DNA of 64,000 nt, from assembly GCF_009870125.1 (NCBI RefSeq), contig NC_046679.1, positions 31,186,001 through 31,250,000 on the forward strand, read 5' to 3'. The notes below the pieces were generated by a model. The model made no database searches and was not told the DNA's origin. It saw only the letters and a program-made list of their open reading frames with translations. Shown one piece after another: positions 58,990 through 64,000 of the stretch. The position numbers and the translations under genes were made by a program. Source of the DNA: Drosophila pseudoobscura. Lineage: Eukaryota; Arthropoda; Insecta; Diptera; Drosophilidae. How positions within the stretch are numbered: the first letter of the stretch is position 1; every line of letters begins with the position of its first letter.

Positions 58990-61900
58990 CTACTTAAGCC
59001 TAAAGCTCGTCGCCTCATGACCCGCATTCAGCACCAAAGTCTCGGGCGTAGTGGGTGCTCCCAGACGCACCCACTCGCGCGGCAGCCCTGCATCATGTCG
59101 GGCCGATTGCAGGGCCTGTTGGAGGGCAAACACCACACTGACAGCCAGGCAGCAAGGCGGCTCTCCAGTGGCCTTGGAACGCATAAAGCCCGGCCCATTG
59201 GGATTGGGTTTCTGGGCCAATTCGATGCGAAAATCAATTGGAATATCCTTGGCGCCGGGCGGCTTGTAGTTCCACGTGCGGTTGGTGACCAGGCGGCCCG
59301 TTTCGCGATCGTAGACCAACTGTTCGCTGAGCCAGTAGCCCAGGCACATGACAAAGGCGCCCTCGACCTGGCCAATGTCGATAAATGGACTGAGACTTTC
59401 GCCAGCATCCTCGAGGATATCCACGCGCTTGATTTGATTGTTACCGGTGAGGACATCCAACTCGATTTCGGTGAGTGCCATGCCGTACACATGGTAGTTC
59501 TCCATGTCACCCGCTTTGTAGTGATCGGAGGCAATCAGGTTGATGGATTTGTCATAGGCAGCGCCCACGGTCTTAACCCAACTGTCGCCGCTCTTCTTCA
59601 CCGGCTGCAGTCTGGTGTTGAGGATCTCGCAGGTTTTGCGAACTGCAAAGCAGAGACTCTCGCTGCCGACGGCTCCGCCAGTGACCATTGAGTTGGCGCC
59701 ATTGATGGTGTCCGAAGATTCTACCTTGATGAAGCTCAAATCGATGCCCAGGGTGTAGGCAGCCACCTGAGCCACCTTTGTGTTCATTCCTGGAATGATA
59801 TCCATAGATAATAAAAGCAATAATGATACTAAACAGTGGCCCCCACTTACCTTGCCCCATTTCGATGCCTCCGTGGGTAACCACAACTGTTCCATCCACA
59901 TGATAGATGGCCACGGTAGCGGGGTACTGACCAAAGTAGAAAATGGGATAGTCCATCACGGCTAGGCCCAGGCCGCGCTTCATCCAGCGGTTCTCGGAAT
60001 TGTGCGCCTCGATCTCTTTCTTCCTCTCATAATATTCCCGCGACTCGAGGAACTGCGGCAACAATTCAGACAACTTGTGGGTTGAGGCTATGTTGAGGAG
60101 TCGCACAGCTGCCGGATCGCTCTGGACCTCAAAAGCAACATGTTCAATAATATTCTCCATCATGGCAATGCCCTCCACCGATCCCGGCGCCCGACACCAA
60201 GTAGAACTGGGAGCATCTGTGATCACCGCGTTGCCATTGTTCTTGAAGTTGACGCCAGTAAAGTCGTAACAATTGGTCGCAGTCAAGGTTGAGTGCATAT
60301 CGATGGGACTCTCGTTATTTACCCAACCAGCATCTTCGTAGAAATCATTCGACAAGCCGACAATCTTGCCGTTGGCCTTCACGTGACACTGATAGTCAGA
60401 GCGACAGGCCCAGCGCTTGCCATTACAGTCCATCATGGACTCCAGAGTCTGAACAAAGCGAACAGGACGATTCAGCTTATAGGCAGCCAAGGAAGCGGCG
60501 CAGGCCACCTGATTCCCGCGGGTGATCTTCGAGCCATAGCCACCGCCCAATCGCCGAACCTGGAATGACGATAAGTGAATAAAAAACTCAAAAATGTAAA
60601 GGAACAAATCACCTGTAACTGAACATCCTTGGCCTTCACTTGCAGCATGTTTGCAATGACAGCCTGAGTGTGGTCCATCCACTGGGTGGCCGAGAAGACC
60701 TTCAGGCCATCCTCAAAAGGAATGACCACCGTCGTTTGCGGCTCCATGGTGAAGTGATACTGCAGGCCTATCTGCAATATGCCTCTAACTTCCAAATCGG
60801 GAGTGTCGGAGAAAGTCACTTCCTTCAGCTTCGATTTGGACACAGCAATGATGCGTGACGGATCCGGTGTTTCCGAAGCAAAGACATCCCCAATGCTGGT
60901 TATCAATTTGAAGTCGGAGGTCGCCTGAGTGTAGGTGATCTTCACCAGCTTTGCCGCCCGCTGAGCTTGATCGGCAGTGAGGGCTACGATCACTCCCGCC
61001 GGTTGTTCCGAGTGACGCACCAGTCCGGAGCAGAAGATCTCCTCTACCTGGTAGCCAAAGCTCGGCTCACAGAAGGTGTTTGTCCCAGGCACATCTTTGG
61101 CACTGTAGAAGGCAATCACTCCAGGTTGCTTGCAGGCCTCCTTGCTATCGATTGCATCGATGGTGGCTCCCACCTTAGTAGCTCCTACGAAGGCGCAGTA
61201 TACGGTGTTGGACGGGGTCAGCACATCGTTCATGTAGGTAGCTTCCCCCGAGCACTGGATCATGCCCTCTACCTTCTGCACGGCCTGGGTTACGGGATAG
61301 TTCTGCTTCTGGGTCTGGTACACCTGCAGACCCGATGATAATGGGCGCTGAAGAATCTGACCTCCACTCTTGAAATTCTCCGCGACCTCTGCAGGTGGGG
61401 CGTGCTTCAGAAAAAACTTGTAGAGTAATCCGCAGGCCAATTTCGTGCGATAGGCAGGACTGGCATCAGGCAGGACCTCGTCTGGATTGAAAACACTTGG
61501 TAGCGAATCAAACGTCTGTTCTATGAGTCCACTCTCGTAGGGACTGTGTCCCACCATCAACTGCTCAATGGCGGTGGCGTGGACAAAGTCGGGTCGGATG
61601 CCACCAAAGCAAATCCTGGCATTCTTCACCTTTGAACCGTTTTCCAACTCGAGAAGAAAAGCGGCATTGACATAGGCATGGGCATTCTGGGCCCGTGGCA
61701 TGATCTATTGCACAAGAAAGACTTTCTATAGGAAGGGAACTGTGGAAATAATCAATACATTACTTTGTAGGACTCGTATATGAACTTATCCTTGGGATAG
61801 GCAGGCAGGACGAATGCCTTCACCACAAGCTTTCTATCGGTTGCGCCCAAGTATTCGGCAAGGGTAATTTCCTGCTCCTCAGTGGCACTTTTCATTGCCA

Positions 61901-63694
61901 GAACCTTTGCATCCAAAGCCTCGAAGGACAGAAAGACATCCGATGGGAACTCGGGATGCTGTTTCTTAATAGAGATGTTTCCAGCCAAAGTCCCCGACTG
62001 TAAAGAAGAGGAGGTCAACTCAGATGATCGACCCTGGGAGCTGACTCCAAACTCACATTGCGCACGGGGACATTCGCAATGAGATCCAAATGGTTCCATA
62101 GAACCTCCAGATACTCAAAGCCGGGCTGCTTGGCCGTCGTACTAAGGATGTCCATGGTCTGCGTCAGACTGAGGTTCGCGCCCAGCTTTAGCTGCTGCCC
62201 CTCAGTGCTGTGCTCATGCAGCTCCTCCACTCCACTCACATCGATAAAGTGCTTGATGTCCGTCGATCGTCTGTAGACACCATGCGCCGTGTTGCCAGCC
62301 ACCAGCATGAATTGATCTGCCTCTCCGATCTTGTCCAGGGCCTCAAACAGCTCATTCAAGGTCTTGGGCCAGTGCCACTGGCTCCCGTCCTCATAGACCA
62401 AAGCGGAACGATGACAGCTGCCGCTACAGGGCTGCCCCGTCTTGGGACAGTTGAGGGCCTCCAGGCTCAGATCCTCGATATCCGCACATTCGGCGGGAAC
62501 CTGGATATCGCTGTCCACCGCAAAGGACTTCATGGCATCCAGAATGGGACGGTAGCCGGTGCAGCGACAAATGTTGCCACCGAAGGAGTTCTCCACCTCC
62601 GCCATGCTCACCTTGCCGTCATGCTGCTCCAGCAGACCGTACATATTCATCACGAATCCCGGGGAGCAGTATCCGCACTGGGTGCCATTCATCTTGGCCA
62701 GACGCTTCTGAATGGGGTTATAGCCAGTGCGTTGATTGCCCAACCCCTCGGCAGTGACGATCTCCAGCTGGGCGCAGGTATTCAGAAGCGTGAGGCACTA
62801 CAAAGAGAGAACATAAACGATTTCTAGTTAGAGGTTGAGCGAATGAATGGATGGGATCTGTTCAAACCGAATTGACGGCCCAGCTGCGGGTTCCATTGCG
62901 GACTACGCAAACACAGGCCCCACATCCTCCCTCCTGGCACATGAACTTCGTGGCCGTCAGTTGGGCATGCTCCCGAATGAAGGTATTGAGAGTGATGTCT
63001 GGGGGCAGATTGGTCAGATTCACTGTGGAAAATAGGGGGTGAGGACAGTATATAATTTTGTGTTAAATGAATGTGTTACACAGTCAACGATTGCGTGCAG
63101 TTTCAAAAGCTATTGTACTACTTAGACTCTACTATTACTTGATTACTATCCTTATCTGAAGGGAATAAACATGTATCATATTAAATGATATATGATCAAC
63201 TTGGTAGACTAAACACTACAATTTGTTTACATCAGAGCCGCAGATCATCTTTTCTGGAGACTTCACCAAAGACCAATATAAATATGAGATCACAAAAGGG
63301 ATAGGATTCTCCTCTGACTGTTTCAATAATAGAAAACAAAATGATCTAACGATTTATGTCAAGAACCAACGAAATGATCTTACTATTTTGGACTAGGGCT
63401 GTAAAGGGAGTAACCGATTCTTAGCACTTTCTTCACTGACAATTAGCATTTTGTTAATTAGACTTTATCAAGAATCTTTTAATCACAGAAATATACTAAT
63501 TAAACCTTGGCTAAATAATTACCCTACTGTGGTGTCATTCATGGTTTTACTTATTACACTATATTATAATTAGCTTGCACCATCGTTCTCTCGTTTACCT
63601 AGCGGAACTAACAATCCAAACACCTATGTATACATAAAAACTTTTAAAACTCACCCGTGTACGGCTGTCCATTAATTGTGAATTTTGTAGTCAT
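58990..63694 (-). CDS. AOX: Aldehyde oxidase, fifth gene of the cluster
   Basis: Seven exons, 63655-63694, 62868-63022, 62057-62797, 61764-61997, 60613-61704, 59851-60559 and 58990-59789, encode 1,256 aa. Fe-S cluster 1 is C42/C47/C50/C66, with a loop six residues shorter than in its neighbours. Cluster 2, the FAD motifs (V-A-G-N-T-A-H-G, N-V-P-V-R-N), G-G-G-Y-G-S-K-I-T-R, M-G-Q-G and A-T-G-E-P are all present. Ile and His replace the XDH purine-binding Glu and Arg, so it is AO-type. It shares the codon-13 and M-G-Q-G introns with copies 1-3 and the A/V-N-S intron with the fourth gene, so it may be closest to the ancestral exon layout. The second intron uses an atypical donor, GTTTGA, and intron 4 uses GTAATG. 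No close tandem twin exists in the window. Confidence 0.92.
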
Positions 63695-64000
63695 TTTTCT
63701 AGTTCACACCACAAACAAATTCACTCAAATGTCAGCTGCTGATAGTTTTTTCTATAAATAATTCAATTGGTGGCCACTTTTTTGATATTTTCCAATGTTT
63801 TCCGTCTCTGGTGTTCCACTGCGAGGTTCGCTTCTTGCCACAAGCACTGCCGTTGCTTAACTGACGATCTGCTCCACAGAATTTGATTGCGATTTTTGTG
63901 GCAGCCGTAGATAAATGTCAGTTTGGCGGGAACTCTGTATAAATTAACAATAATTTTGTTAAGCTTTCATGCCTCGCTCGCGATCGCAAATAATTGCAGT
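63695..64000. other. Upstream region of the fifth AOX gene
   Basis: Non-coding. A TATA-like TATTTATAG on the minus strand lies near 63752-63760, but I could not pair it with a convincing initiator. Another gene may begin beyond the window. Confidence 0.5.

Noticed and set aside
59017-62827. Long plus-strand open frames (for example 59017-59691 and 62210-62827)
   Set aside because: They are antisense shadows of the codon-biased AOX exons, and their translations show no family of their own.
33891-63694. Xanthine dehydrogenase (rosy) as identity of the five large genes
   Set aside because: The domain order is the same, but both purine-binding residues of XDH (Glu802, Arg880) are replaced in every copy and the proteins are shorter than usual for fly XDH. 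Tandem clustering also fits AOX.

Overview
The window is insect nuclear DNA, most likely from a Drosophila of the obscura group. The evidence is short GT-AG introns (about 50-80 bp, a few longer), TATA/Inr and Inr/DPE core promoters, CAG/GAT-rich simple repeats in long non-coding stretches, and two copies of a roughly 0.95 kb repeat that I recognise as a DINE-1/mini-me type non-autonomous Helitron of obscura-group species. The species assignment comes from recognising that repeat and was not checked by a search.

Layout. Positions 1-6987 show no gene. A two-exon lipocalin gene with a signal peptide and a GPI-type tail lies on the minus strand at 6988-7737, behind a clear Inr+DPE promoter. About 17 kb (7.8-25.2 kb) shows no convincing gene. 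A tandem pair of CAP/antigen-5-related secreted protein genes lies on the plus strand (25585-26566 and 27473-28721), each with three exons and a matching TATA-Inr promoter. Positions 28.7-33.5 kb again look non-coding.

The right half (33.7-63.7 kb) is a head-to-tail cluster of five complete aldehyde oxidase (AOX) genes, all on the minus strand. Each encodes a two-[2Fe-2S], FAD and molybdopterin enzyme of 1256-1272 aa. All five lack the two residues that xanthine dehydrogenase uses to bind purines, so they are AO-type. They probably give parallel, partly specialised capacity to oxidise aldehydes and N-heterocycles, all depending on the same Mo-cofactor supply.

The most striking signal is how three of the AOX genes are related. 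A 7.2 kb unit is present twice in tandem (about 34.50-41.71 kb and 41.71-48.91 kb), and the only difference I noticed is a 2-bp indel. The middle gene is a chimera: its right part matches the left gene and its left part matches the right gene, with the switch confined to 10 bp (41705-41714). This is the signature of an unequal crossover between two older AOX paralogues. Two further blocks are identical in all three genes, introns or UTR included, and point to gene conversion: about 50.90-52.41 kb in copy 3, and about 33.78-34.02 kb at the 3' end of copy 1. The Helitron-like element sits in intron 1 of copies 1 and 2 but not copy 3. An exon-like foreign fragment sits in intron 4 of copies 1 and 2 only. 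Together these act as markers for the order of events.
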